Below the pieces are notes generated by a model, which worked only from the letters and a program-made list of their open reading frames with translations, searched no databases and was not told the origin of the DNA. Below are positions 18,506 to 27,207 of a DNA stretch of 43,102 nucleotides, piece by piece. Where the stretch lies: positions 1-43,102 of the forward strand of contig CACLGU010000009.1 of the NCBI GenBank assembly GCA_902606505.1, in the 5' to 3' direction. The stretch comes from an uncultured Prochlorococcus sp. (GTDB taxonomy: Bacteria; Cyanobacteriota; Cyanobacteriia; PCC-6307; Cyanobiaceae). Made by a program: the position numbers and the translations under genes. Within the stretch, counting starts at the first letter, position 1. Every line of letters starts with the position of its first letter.

Positions 18506-18931
18506 ATGAATCATTGTTTAATTCAGGCAATCATTAATAGTGCTCCCCAAATGAGGTATACCAAAGAAAACCAAACTCCAATTGCGGAAATGCTTGTTAA
18601 TTTTAAAGGATTACGTAGTGAAGATCCAACCAGAGATCTCAAGATCATAGGATGGGGAAATATTGCCCAAGAAATGGTAGATGAACTAAAGGAGGGGCAA
18701 AATATTGTTATTGAGGGACGTCTAAAGATGAATTCTGTCACTAGAAAAGATGGAACTAAAGAAAAGCAACCAGAACTAACAGCTTCAAAGATTCATCAAA
18801 TATCGCCTGTTGACGTTATTAAGCCTGATAAAAAAGAAAATAATGAGTCATTTGAAAACAAAGAAAGCACAAAAAACTCCAGCTGGGATAGTTCACCTTT
18901 AGTACCCGAAGTTGACGAAATACCTTTTTAA
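18506..18931 (+). CDS. ssb: Single-stranded DNA-binding protein
   Basis: OB-fold SSB, 141 residues. The N-terminal domain (about 1-100) carries TPIAEMLVNF, KIIGWGNIAQEMVDELKEGQ and VIEGRLKMNSVTRKDG. A Lys/Glu/Asn/Ser-rich linker follows, and the C terminus ends DEIPF, the acidic tip that recruits partner proteins such as PriA. The start shortly before SAPQMRYTKENQ is that expected for the cyanobacterial form. priA is also in this window, at 21.7-24.0 kb, though not adjacent. The ssb stop is one base from the stop of the convergent small ORF. Confidence 0.93.
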   Translation: MNHCLIQAIINSAPQMRYTKENQTPIAEMLVNFKGLRSEDPTRDLKIIGWGNIAQEMVDELKEGQNIVIEGRLKMNSVTRKDGTKEKQPELTASKIHQISPVDVIKPDKKENNESFENKESTKNSSWDSSPLVPEVDEIPF

Positions 18932-18932
18932 A

Positions 18933-19115
18933 TCAAATATCAACACTATTTTCTTGAACACTTATAATTAACTTGCTTATTTTTCTTTCAAGCGCGGCAA
19001 TTTCGCTTCTGATTTCTGACCATTTACCCTTATCAAGATTTTCTAATAGCCATGCTCTATCTTGATCAAGTTTAAAAATTAAATCTCCTTGATTTGCAGT
19101 GTTAGGATCTTGCAT
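18933..19115 (-). CDS. Small conserved-looking hypothetical protein
   Basis: Sixty residues, not recognised. It starts at an ATG, has a Trp-containing helix (LDQDRAWLLENLDKGKWSE) and a second helix (RSEIAALERKISKLI), so it looks like a small soluble helical hairpin. It fits tightly between the convergent ssb stop and the divergent DUF2854 gene, filling the gap as a real gene would. Amino-acid composition is balanced, unlike that of random antisense frames. Function unknown. Confidence 0.65.
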   Translation of the reverse strand: MQDPNTANQGDLIFKLDQDRAWLLENLDKGKWSEIRSEIAALERKISKLIISVQENSVDI

Positions 19116-19157
19116 AATACTTGTTAGACCATTTAAATCTCATTCTACTAATTCAAA

Positions 19158-19688
19158 ATGAAGAAATACCTATCACCTGGAAACTTAATAGTAACAGTTG
19201 GGGGTATATTAGCTTTTGTTGGAATGACTGCTTATTTTACAGACTCAGTTAATTTGAGTGTACCTACTTTTTTTTATGGAGTGCCTATTTTTCTAATTGG
19301 ATTAGGCTTAAAGACTTCCGAAATACCTCCTGTAGAGTTGTTTGACAAGACAAATTTTGCGACAAATAAATTTAATAGACCAAAAGAACTAACAGCACTA
19401 GTTGAAGATGTTACAAGATGGAGATATGGGATTAAAGCTCATCTTGAATCGTCATTAGAATCTTTAAATTTGTGGGACGAGGATAATCCCCCTCAACTAA
19501 AAGAAATAGAAGAAATTACAAAAGAAGAAAAAAATGGTCTCAGAATGCGTTTCGAATTAAACGCTGTCCCTCTAGAAAAATGGATTGAAAAACAAGAAAG
19601 ATTAAACAGGTTTTTCGTCAAAGGTCTTGAATCAGAATTTATTATCGACGATAATAAAGAAGAATTTGATTTTATTCTCTTTTATTGA
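19158..19688 (+). CDS. DUF2854 family membrane protein
   Basis: A 176-residue protein of the cyanobacterial/plastid DUF2854 family. Two hydrophobic segments (about 10-28, VTVGGILAFVGMTAYF, and 35-50, FFYGVPIFLIGLGL) are followed by the conserved PPVE and a soluble C-terminal domain with VTRWRYGIKAHLESSLESL. The role of the family is not established to my knowledge. It is transcribed toward argB with 64 bases between; a shared message is possible. Confidence 0.8.
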   Translation: MKKYLSPGNLIVTVGGILAFVGMTAYFTDSVNLSVPTFFYGVPIFLIGLGLKTSEIPPVELFDKTNFATNKFNRPKELTALVEDVTRWRYGIKAHLESSLESLNLWDEDNPPQLKEIEEITKEEKNGLRMRFELNAVPLEKWIEKQERLNRFFVKGLESEFIIDDNKEEFDFILFY

Positions 19689-19752
19689 ATATAGGGATAT
19701 ATTTGTAAAAACCTAACTTCTCAATTCAATCAAGTTTTAATGATTTTTAATA

Positions 19753-20604
19753 ATGAATGATTCTCAAAGAGTATCAATATTAAGCGAAGCACTTCCATAT
19801 ATACAAAGTTTCTCAGGCAGAAAAATTGTTATCAAGTATGGAGGTTCTGTTATGGAGGATGATGATTTAAAAAATGCTTTTTTTAGAGATATAGCACTTT
19901 TATCAACTGTGGGAGTTTGTCCGATAGTAATTCATGGAGGTGGACCCGAGATTAATAATTGGTTAAAGAAATTAGAAATATCTCCTAAATTTGAAAATGG
20001 ATTAAGAATTACTGATCAAAAAACAATGGAAATTGTCGAGATGGTTCTAATGGGTAGAGTTAACAAACAAATTGTAAAAGGCATTAATAAAACTGGATCC
20101 TTAGCTGTTGGGATATCAGGTCTTGATGGCAACTTAATTCAATCTAGAGAACTAGGAGATGGGAGCCATGGGTTAGTGGGAGAGGTCACAAAAATCAATC
20201 CTGAAATATTAGATCCTCTTATTTCTAATGGATATATCCCTATTATTTCTAGTATTGGATCAACCGTGGAGGGTATTTCCCATAACATTAATGCAGATTT
20301 TGTTGCTGGAGAAATTGCTGCTGCAATAAATGCAGAAAAACTTATTCTTCTTACTGATACTCAAGGGATTTTAAAAGAAAAAGATAACAAAAATAGTCTT
20401 GTCGAAAAAACGAATCTCAAAGAGGCAAGAATTTTAATTGATAAAAAAATTGTGACTGAAGGTATGATTCCAAAGACAGAATGCTGCATAAGGGCTTTAG
20501 CTCAAGGAGTCAAAGCAGCTCACATAATTGATGGAAGAGTACAACATTCGTTACTTCTTGAGATTTTTACAAATTCCGGAATAGGGACAATGATAGTCGC
20601 TTAA
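19753..20604 (+). CDS. argB: Acetylglutamate kinase
   Basis: Phosphorylates N-acetylglutamate in arginine synthesis; in cyanobacteria it is the partner of the PII protein. The 283-residue protein shows [62 protein letters not shown] and the C-terminal [17 protein letters not shown]. The N-terminal helix ([15 protein letters not shown]) typical of hexameric, arginine-sensitive enzymes is present, so PII binding and arginine inhibition are likely. Only three bases separate it from the next gene. Confidence 0.97.
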   Translation: MNDSQRVSILSEALPYIQSFSGRKIVIKYGGSVMEDDDLKNAFFRDIALLSTVGVCPIVIHGGGPEINNWLKKLEISPKFENGLRITDQKTMEIVEMVLMGRVNKQIVKGINKTGSLAVGISGLDGNLIQSRELGDGSHGLVGEVTKINPEILDPLISNGYIPIISSIGSTVEGISHNINADFVAGEIAAAINAEKLILLTDTQGILKEKDNKNSLVEKTNLKEARILIDKKIVTEGMIPKTECCIRALAQGVKAAHIIDGRVQHSLLLEIFTNSGIGTMIVA

Positions 20605-20607
20605 ACC

Positions 20608-21717
20608 ATGAAAACTTATGAGCAAGTTTTAGAAATAGTAGAACTTGCTTTAGCTAAAGGTGAATATCATTATTGTATTGAATTTCTTTTACCTTCAATC
20701 GAATCATTTCCTTTGTCAAGTAAAGAGGGAGTGAATTTAAGAACAATATTAATTACTGCTCTTTGTGGTATCAATAAAAAGGAGGAGGCTAAAAAACTTT
20801 GTAAAGAACTTCTAAAATCTTACGATAATAAGACGAGAGAAAATGCAAAATATTTGATGGAAGTTATAGACTCTCCTGACATTAAAAAGCCAGAGAATTG
20901 GAACGTTCAGTTTGAAAGCGACCCATCACTTAATAAAAAATCTCTTAACTCACTGCGCCAAAAAAGAGAATTATTGAAGGAAAAAAAATTTATTAATGTA
21001 ACTGAGACTCCAACAGGTGAAACCAAACCCTTTCAAAAAGGGTTTTCACTGATCATTTTTTTAATACTATTATTATTAATTCCCCTTTTAAGTGGCTGCG
21101 TTAAAGTTGAGGATACCCTTGATCTTAGCGAACTTGATTCAATAACCAATAATTTAGTGATAGAAAGTAAATACATAAAGAAATTTCCTTGGCAATTAAA
21201 ATTTGAAGAGAAGATGAAAGATATTTTTCCCGACGCGGAAATTGAACAAGACGAATCAGCCTTTTCTTTGAAACATAAAAATCTCAATCTAGAAGATACA
21301 AAGCAAGTTCTTAAAATCACCCAAAACGCTGCTGGAAAGTTAGCAGGAGGATCAACAAATATAGAAATTAATACTACTCAAAAAAATTTCATTTTTTTTA
21401 AAAAATACTTTTACAGGTTAGATTTGGATCTAAATTCAATCCAAGATATTGAAAATTTAGAACTCATTTTCAAAATTATTCACCCTAATAAAGCTACCCT
21501 TACTAATAAAAATAATTCAAATTTAGAAATCACAAAAAATCTAATAATTTGGAATTTAAATCATGGGCAGATAAATAGTCTTGAATTTTCTTTCTGGAGA
21601 ATCAACAAACTTTTGATTGGGATATCTACTATACTAATAACTGTAATGTTAGCTTATTTACTAAGATTCTATAGATTTAAATTAGGTACAGATTTGCCTC
21701 AACTTCCATCAAGGTAA
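20608..21717 (+). CDS. Helical-repeat domain fused to DUF3153 membrane protein
   Basis: A 369-residue protein in two parts. Residues 1-100 look like two or three TPR-like helical hairpins (EQVLEIVELALAKGEY, EEAKKLCKELLKSYDN). After a charged linker, a hydrophobic segment (146-163) ends in LSGC with Cys164, then a DUF3153-like domain of beta-rich character runs to about 330, and a second membrane helix (about 335-352) precedes a short tail. DUF3153 proteins usually begin with this hydrophobic lipobox-like segment; here it is internal. The start three bases after argB suggests coupling. Function unknown. It meets priA stop to stop. Confidence 0.75.
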   Translation: MKTYEQVLEIVELALAKGEYHYCIEFLLPSIESFPLSSKEGVNLRTILITALCGINKKEEAKKLCKELLKSYDNKTRENAKYLMEVIDSPDIKKPENWNVQFESDPSLNKKSLNSLRQKRELLKEKKFINVTETPTGETKPFQKGFSLIIFLILLLLIPLLSGCVKVEDTLDLSELDSITNNLVIESKYIKKFPWQLKFEEKMKDIFPDAEIEQDESAFSLKHKNLNLEDTKQVLKITQNAAGKLAGGSTNIEINTTQKNFIFFKKYFYRLDLDLNSIQDIENLELIFKIIHPNKATLTNKNNSNLEITKNLIIWNLNHGQINSLEFSFWRINKLLIGISTILITVMLAYLLRFYRFKLGTDLPQLPSR

Positions 21718-23994
21718 TTACAACTCTGCTGGGTTAACATCAATTGTTAAAAAAACATTTTTTGGAATAAGTTTCCATAATATTGATCTATCAGGTAAAG
21801 GTATCTTTGTTCCTTCAGGACCATGTATTAATATCTGCCATCTAAATTTTTTACCGACTTTAGCAATTAAACTAGGAGCAGGACCAATTAATTTCCAGTT
21901 CTTTTTCTCACAAAAATTGAGTAAATATTTCGCTAATTTTATTGCAATTGATTCAGTTAATTCATAATTTTCACCAGATAATTTAAGAAGGCAAATCGTG
22001 CAAAATGGAAATAAATTGGCATCCTTTCTCAATCTCGAGTTTTCAATTAAGAATCTTTCATAATCTCTTTTCTGAAGATATGAAATCACCGGGTGGTTAG
22101 GTTTATATGTTTGAAAAATTACTTTTCCTTTTTTTTGAGCTCTGCCTGCCCTTCCAGCTACCTGCAAAAATAATTGTAATGATTTTTCTTCTGCCGAAAT
22201 ATCTGGGCGATGAAGCAACCCATCTGCTGCGATAACTACTGAAAGAGTAATATTGGGGATGTCAATACCTTTTGCCAACATCTGAGTTCCGACAAGAATA
22301 TCAGCATCACCTTTAGAAAACTTTGAAAGAATATCTCTATGTCCATCCTTTCCTGAGGTTGTATCTCTATCAAAGCGAAGTACTCTTAAGTCAGGAAATT
22401 CTTCATTTAAGAACTCTATTACCCTTTGTGTCCCAATTCCAAAAGGTTTAAAAGCAGTTGAATGACAATCTGGGCAACGATAAATCAATCTCGATTTATG
22501 ATCACACCAATGACAGCGTAACCATTTTTTTCCTTGTGATCCGAGATGAACTGATAAAGGAACGTCACAGTTGGGACAATTTATTAAATATCCGCAATTT
22601 CTACAACTTAAAAATCCACTATGCCCTCTCCTAGGGATCAAAATTATTGCTTGCTCTTTTCTTAAACGTAGTTGAGGAAGCAATCGTAATAATTCATTGG
22701 AAAAAATTTTTATATTTCCCTTCTTGAACTCATCCCGCATATCAATAATTTTTATTTCAGGAGTCTCATTACTGGATATCCTTTGAATCATTCTTACCAA
22801 TTTAAAATTCCTTTCAAAAATACACTTTTTCCAAGTCTTCATTGATGGGGTTGCACTACCAAAAATTAACTTTGCAGAATTCCTTTTTACTATTTCAATA
22901 GCAATTTCTCTTGCGTCATAACAAGGCATAGGACTATCTTGTTTATAAGAAACATCATGTTCTTCATCCATTATTATTAATCCTAGATTTTTGATTGGAA
23001 GAAAAACTGCCGACCTTGTCCCTATTACTATTAAAGGTTCATTAGCATTAATAATTTTCTTCCAAACTAAAGTTCTATGATTGGGAGAACAATAACTATG
23101 ATATTCGTAAACAACATTATTAAATCGCCGACTAAACCTATCAATAAGTTGAGGAATTAGTCCAATTTCTGGGGCTAGTAACAAACAACTTTTTTTCTTA
23201 AGAAATTGATCTTCAGCAATTCTCATATAAACTTCTGTTTTACCTGAACCTGTTTCTCCCCATAGAAGTAATACATCTCCTGGTTTCATTGTTTGAAATT
23301 CTTGAAATGCAATTTTTTGCTCATTTGTAAGATTTGGTTTTTTTGTTGCAATATGATCATTTAAAAAAGAATTTAATTTACTAATTATATTTTTTTTTCT
23401 TTTATATTTAACAAGATAATTTTTACTGACCATTGAGTTAATTAGAGTGTAATTAAAACCAGACTTTATTAATTCACTTTGCCAATTACCTTTTTCAGAC
23501 AAAGTATTCATTAAAAAAAATTCTTTTTTGGTTAATCCATTTTTCTTAATATCAAATTCTTTTTTAGCTTCAATCCATATTTGATCTTTTAAACCTTTAG
23601 AAAAATTCTTATATTTACCAATCCAGCCAGGAGGAAATGCAGTTTTAAACATTTTTAAATTACTAACCATATAAAAAGAGGCTAGGGAATCTATCCATTC
23701 TCTCCAAGATTCATCAATTATTTTTTTATGCAAAATACTTTCAACAAACAAATATCTTATGTTTTTTCCTCCAGTAATATTTGCTTCATCATTATTGATT
23801 GTCGAAAAGTCTTTTTTGGAGATCACCAACCCATTCAATAATCTCCCTCTCAGTCTCACACTTACAATATCTCCAACTTCTGCTCCAAGATTATTTCCAT
23901 CTAAATAGTAAAAGCTTTCATTACTACTACCTATATCAAGCAAAATTTCCAATTTGTAGGAGATATTTAATAACTGATTACTTGCCGGCTTCAA
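21718..23994 (-). CDS. priA: Primosomal protein N' (PriA helicase)
   Basis: Replication-restart helicase that reloads the replisome at stalled forks. Visible: an N-terminal 3' DNA-binding domain (first ~110 residues), Walker A WGETGSGKT at 245-253, Walker B MDEEHD near 342, eight zinc-ligand cysteines in the CRNCGY/CPNC/CHWC/CPDC array, and helicase motifs VGTQMLAKGID, AADGLLHRPD and QVAGRAGR. At 758 residues it is of usual length. The start is TTG at 23994, consistent with an N terminus directly before the DNA-binding domain. It is divergent from sigA across a 323-base gap. Confidence 0.96.
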   Translation of the reverse strand: MKPASNQLLNISYKLEILLDIGSSNESFYYLDGNNLGAEVGDIVSVRLRGRLLNGLVISKKDFSTINNDEANITGGKNIRYLFVESILHKKIIDESWREWIDSLASFYMVSNLKMFKTAFPPGWIGKYKNFSKGLKDQIWIEAKKEFDIKKNGLTKKEFFLMNTLSEKGNWQSELIKSGFNYTLINSMVSKNYLVKYKRKKNIISKLNSFLNDHIATKKPNLTNEQKIAFQEFQTMKPGDVLLLWGETGSGKTEVYMRIAEDQFLKKKSCLLLAPEIGLIPQLIDRFSRRFNNVVYEYHSYCSPNHRTLVWKKIINANEPLIVIGTRSAVFLPIKNLGLIIMDEEHDVSYKQDSPMPCYDAREIAIEIVKRNSAKLIFGSATPSMKTWKKCIFERNFKLVRMIQRISSNETPEIKIIDMRDEFKKGNIKIFSNELLRLLPQLRLRKEQAIILIPRRGHSGFLSCRNCGYLINCPNCDVPLSVHLGSQGKKWLRCHWCDHKSRLIYRCPDCHSTAFKPFGIGTQRVIEFLNEEFPDLRVLRFDRDTTSGKDGHRDILSKFSKGDADILVGTQMLAKGIDIPNITLSVVIAADGLLHRPDISAEEKSLQLFLQVAGRAGRAQKKGKVIFQTYKPNHPVISYLQKRDYERFLIENSRLRKDANLFPFCTICLLKLSGENYELTESIAIKLAKYLLNFCEKKNWKLIGPAPSLIAKVGKKFRWQILIHGPEGTKIPLPDRSILWKLIPKNVFLTIDVNPAEL

Positions 23995-24317
23995 AACTTT
24001 TTCTTAGTATTGGATTGTTGAACATTCCACAAAGTGTTTTTTGCACATTGTAAGTATCCTGCTCTTAAGGGAGACATGAAGCTTTGATCATTGAGTGAAA
24101 ATTCAAAAAATGATCTGCCTGTCTGAGAAATCCCAAGACTTTTTACTTTAGGTAATCTATAGCACTATTTAAATTTTTCAACAATTTAGAAAACTTTTCT
24201 TATTCTCATTTTGTGAAAATGTTTTTTAAAAATTAAGGGGAACTTTACTACTAAATGTTCAAATTAGCCCTAAATAAAATTTTATCTAGTTAAATTCACC
24301 GTAGAAAGGAGTCAATT
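23995..24317. promoter_or_regulatory. Divergent priA/sigA control region with hairpins
   Basis: The longest gene-free stretch (323 bases). It holds a seven-base inverted repeat GATCATT (24086-24092) / AATGATC (24109-24115), and a small hairpin CATTTT-GTG-AAAATG (24207-24221) followed directly by six T (24222-24227), which looks like an intrinsic terminator on the + strand although no coding gene lies upstream on that strand. An excellent ribosome site AAAGGAG (24305-24311) stands six bases before the sigA ATG. No clear -35/-10 pair was assigned and no coding frame of note was found. Confidence 0.5.
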
Positions 24318-25502
24318 ATGTGTCCAGTAGCAGCAGAATCAAAGAATTCCAAGCCCAGTTCAAAAAAAAAGATTAATAAAAAAATCAATACAAATTTAGA
24401 AACAGTAGTTGAAGAAGATAGTAATAAAAATAGTCAAACTTTACAAACATCTGCTGAGTTAAACGAAAGCAGTATTGAAAATAACAATAATGAATTTAGT
24501 GATTCTGAAGAAGAAGATAAAGGGCTCGGGAATATAAAGCTTGGGCCAAAAGGTATCTATACTGAAGATTCAATAAGAGTTTATCTCCAAGAAATTGGAA
24601 GAATTAGACTTTTAAGACCAGATGAAGAAATTGAGCTTGCAAGAAAAATTGCTGACTTACTCCAATTAGAAGAGCTAGCAACTCAATATGAGTCAGAAAA
24701 AGGACATTTCCCATCTGTAAGAGAATGGGCCGAGTTAATAGATATGCCTCTTCCCAAATTTAGAAGAAGGCTTCTCTTAGGGCGGAGAGCTAAAGAAAAA
24801 ATGGTTCAATCAAATTTAAGATTGGTTGTTTCCATTGCTAAAAAATATATGAACAGAGGTTTATCATTTCAAGATTTAATCCAAGAAGGAAGTTTGGGTT
24901 TAATTAGGGCAGCAGAAAAATTCGACCATGAAAAAGGTTATAAGTTCTCTACATATGCAACTTGGTGGATTCGCCAAGCCATTACAAGAGCAATTGCGGA
25001 TCAAAGTAGAACTATTAGATTGCCAGTTCACTTATACGAGACAATATCCAGAATTAAAAAAACCACAAAAGTTCTTAGCCAAGAATTTGGCAGGAAACCT
25101 ACTGAAGAAGAAATCGCTGAGAGTATGGAAATGACAATCGAAAAATTAAGATTTATAGCTAAAAGTGCGCAACTTCCTATTTCTTTAGAAACTCCAATAG
25201 GGAAAGAAGAAGACTCAAGACTAGGAGACTTTATAGAGGCTGATATAGAAAATCCAGAGCAAGATGTTTCTAAAACTTTACTAAGAGAAGATTTGGAAGG
25301 AGTATTAGCCACTCTAAGTCCAAGAGAAAGAGATGTTCTCAGATTGAGATATGGAATTGATGATGGAAGAATGAAAACTCTTGAAGAAATTGGCCAGATT
25401 TTTGATGTGACGAGAGAAAGAATTAGACAAATAGAGGCAAAAGCTCTAAGAAAACTTAGACATCCAAATCGAAATGGGGTTTTAAAAGAATATATAAAAT
25501 AA
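24318..25502 (+). CDS. sigA: Principal-type RNA polymerase sigma factor (sigma-70 family)
   Basis: Sigma-70 factor of 394 residues. Residues 1-70 are a low-complexity, Lys/Ser/Asn then acidic stretch in place of a typical region 1.1. Region 1.2 starts at [15 protein letters not shown], region 2 contains [16 protein letters not shown] and the -10-recognition segment [18 protein letters not shown], region 3 follows, and region 4 contains [15 protein letters not shown] and the -35-recognition helix [20 protein letters not shown]. Position next to hemC and the strong leader suggest the primary (group 1) factor, but group 2 factors are very similar, so that part is inference. The RBS is AAAGGAG. 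Confidence 0.9.
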   Translation: MCPVAAESKNSKPSSKKKINKKINTNLETVVEEDSNKNSQTLQTSAELNESSIENNNNEFSDSEEEDKGLGNIKLGPKGIYTEDSIRVYLQEIGRIRLLRPDEEIELARKIADLLQLEELATQYESEKGHFPSVREWAELIDMPLPKFRRRLLLGRRAKEKMVQSNLRLVVSIAKKYMNRGLSFQDLIQEGSLGLIRAAEKFDHEKGYKFSTYATWWIRQAITRAIADQSRTIRLPVHLYETISRIKKTTKVLSQEFGRKPTEEEIAESMEMTIEKLRFIAKSAQLPISLETPIGKEEDSRLGDFIEADIENPEQDVSKTLLREDLEGVLATLSPRERDVLRLRYGIDDGRMKTLEEIGQIFDVTRERIRQIEAKALRKLRHPNRNGVLKEYIK

Positions 25503-25599
25503 AAAAAGTTAAGTATAATATTCAGCTTTAAAAACTGGCAAAATAATAGCTTAAAATAGATTCGACTTAATTTTTAATTCAATCTCAAAATAATATTTA

Positions 25600-26556
25600 A
25601 TGACTAATTTTAAGCTAAAAATAGCTAGTAGAAGAAGTAAGCTAGCAATGGTTCAAACTTTATGGGTTAAAGATCAACTAGAAAGGAATATTCCCAATTT
25701 AGAGGTATCTATAGAAGCTATGGCAACTCAAGGCGACAAAATCCTTGATGTAGCCTTAGCAAAAATAGGCGACAAAGGCTTATTTACAAAAGAACTTGAA
25801 GCACAAATGCTCGTAGGCCATGCAGATATAGCAGTACATTCTCTGAAAGATTTACCAACCAATTTGCCATATGGCCTTAAATTAGGATGCATTACAAAAC
25901 GGGAGGATCCTGCAGATGCTTTAGTAGTAAACAAAAAAAATGACTGTTATAAATTAGAAACCTTACCTGAAGGATCGATTGTGGGAACAAGCTCTCTAAG
26001 AAGACTTGCACAATTAAGAAATAAGTACCCAAATCTTGTTTTCAAAGATATTAGGGGAAATGTTATTACAAGAATTGAAAAATTAGATTGTGGAGAATTT
26101 GATTGTATAATTCTTGCCGCCGCTGGGTTAAAGAGATTAGGCTTTGAATCAAGAATTCACCAAATTATACCAAGTGAAATTTCCCTTCATGCCGTTGGCC
26201 AAGGAGCTTTAGGCATTGAATGTAAATCTGATGATAAAAAAGTTTTAGAAATTATAAATGTCTTAGAAGATAAAGCCACTAGCCAAAGATGTCTAGCAGA
26301 AAGGGCTTTTTTAAGAGAGCTTGAAGGTGGATGCCAAGTCCCAATAGGTGTTAATAGTAATATTGATGATGGACAATTATACCTTACTGGTATGGTAGCC
26401 TCTCTTGATGGAGAAAGGCTTATAAAAGATCAAGTTATTGGCAATATTAATGACCCTGAACTGGTAGGCATAGAACTAGCAAAGAAACTAAAGCTCCAAG
26501 GTGCCGACAAAATACTCAGCGAAATATTTGAAGAATTTAGAGAAAACAAAAATTAG
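25600..26556 (+). CDS. hemC: Porphobilinogen deaminase (hydroxymethylbilane synthase)
   Basis: Polymerises four porphobilinogens into hydroxymethylbilane for haem, chlorophyll and corrinoids. Signatures: [54 protein letters not shown] and the cofactor-bearing Cys in [11 protein letters not shown]. Length of 318 residues is usual. It follows sigA by 97 bases, where TATAAT occurs at 25514-25519 without an evident -35 box. A stem spanning its stop codon (26550-26571) is shared with the convergent ppa gene. Confidence 0.97.
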   Translation: MTNFKLKIASRRSKLAMVQTLWVKDQLERNIPNLEVSIEAMATQGDKILDVALAKIGDKGLFTKELEAQMLVGHADIAVHSLKDLPTNLPYGLKLGCITKREDPADALVVNKKNDCYKLETLPEGSIVGTSSLRRLAQLRNKYPNLVFKDIRGNVITRIEKLDCGEFDCIILAAAGLKRLGFESRIHQIIPSEISLHAVGQGALGIECKSDDKKVLEIINVLEDKATSQRCLAERAFLRELEGGCQVPIGVNSNIDDGQLYLTGMVASLDGERLIKDQVIGNINDPELVGIELAKKLKLQGADKILSEIFEEFRENKN

Positions 26557-26571
26557 TTAATTTACTAATTT
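26550..26571. terminator. Bidirectional hairpin spanning both stops of hemC and ppa
   Basis: Perfect eight-base inverted repeat AAATTAGT (26550-26557) / ACTAATTT (26564-26571) with a six-base loop. The hemC stop TAG and the minus-strand ppa stop TAA both fall inside the structure. On the minus strand the stem is followed by TTGTTTTC, a T-rich tail, so it could terminate ppa; on the + strand the tail is less convincing. Confidence 0.45.
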
Positions 26572-27144
26572 AGGATCAATTTCTTTTTTGTATCTCTCTT
26601 CACAATCTTTAATCACTTTAACAGCTTCTTCTATCCCAAAAAAACCATTAACAGTGCATGTTCCAGGTTTTTTTAGATCTTTGTAGTGCTCCCAATAATA
26701 CTTTGTTTCTTTTAACCAATGCTCTCCAAGGTCTTCATAACTTGAGATATGATCCATTCTTTTATCATCTGCGAGAACTGCTATTACCTTATCATCGACC
26801 TCTCCACCATCATCAAATTTCATCACCCCAATAATCCTTGCCTCCACAATAGATCCAGGTATCAATGGCTCAGTTACACTAACAATTTCGACATCAAGTG
26901 GATCTCCATCTTCATCCCATGTCCTTGGTATACATCCATAAGCAAAAGGATAAGCTAGTGAAGAATAACCTACCCTATCAAGTTTAAGGTGGCCCGTTTC
27001 TGTAATTAATTCATATTTATTTATGGTATTAGAGTTCAATTCAACAATAGTGTTTATTATTGTATTTGAGCTATCAGTGAAAGCGTTTAGTATGTGCAAT
27101 AAATTTGGTGTGATCCTGCTTGGGGGTTGATTAAGGTTTGCCAT
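26557..27144 (-). CDS. ppa: Family I inorganic pyrophosphatase, canonical
   Basis: Hydrolyses pyrophosphate from biosynthetic reactions. The 195-residue protein keeps every catalytic element: KYEL, YPFAYG, the metal loop D79-G-D81-P-L-D84, the second loop with D112, D117 and K119 (KFDDGGEVDDK) and the HYKDL segment (Y154, K155). About 28 residues precede the core. I used the ATG at 27144 (ANLNQPPSRI follows); a TTG one codon upstream is possible. It is the better candidate for the working cytoplasmic pyrophosphatase, since the paralogue at 11257-11811 lacks one of these Asp residues. Convergent with hemC, zero bases between stops. Confidence 0.95.
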   Translation of the reverse strand: MANLNQPPSRITPNLLHILNAFTDSSNTIINTIVELNSNTINKYELITETGHLKLDRVGYSSLAYPFAYGCIPRTWDEDGDPLDVEIVSVTEPLIPGSIVEARIIGVMKFDDGGEVDDKVIAVLADDKRMDHISSYEDLGEHWLKETKYYWEHYKDLKKPGTCTVNGFFGIEEAVKVIKDCEERYKKEIDPKLVN

Positions 27145-27207
27145 CAAGAAATAATTTTTATTTATCTTACATCCTCACACTCAGCCAAATTCTCTAAAAG
27201 TAATGTT

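Noticed and set aside
23799..24053. Plus-strand open frame antisense to the priA start, reaching into the intergenic region
   Set aside because: Mostly antisense to priA, Ser/Tyr/Leu-rich shadow composition and no ribosome site.
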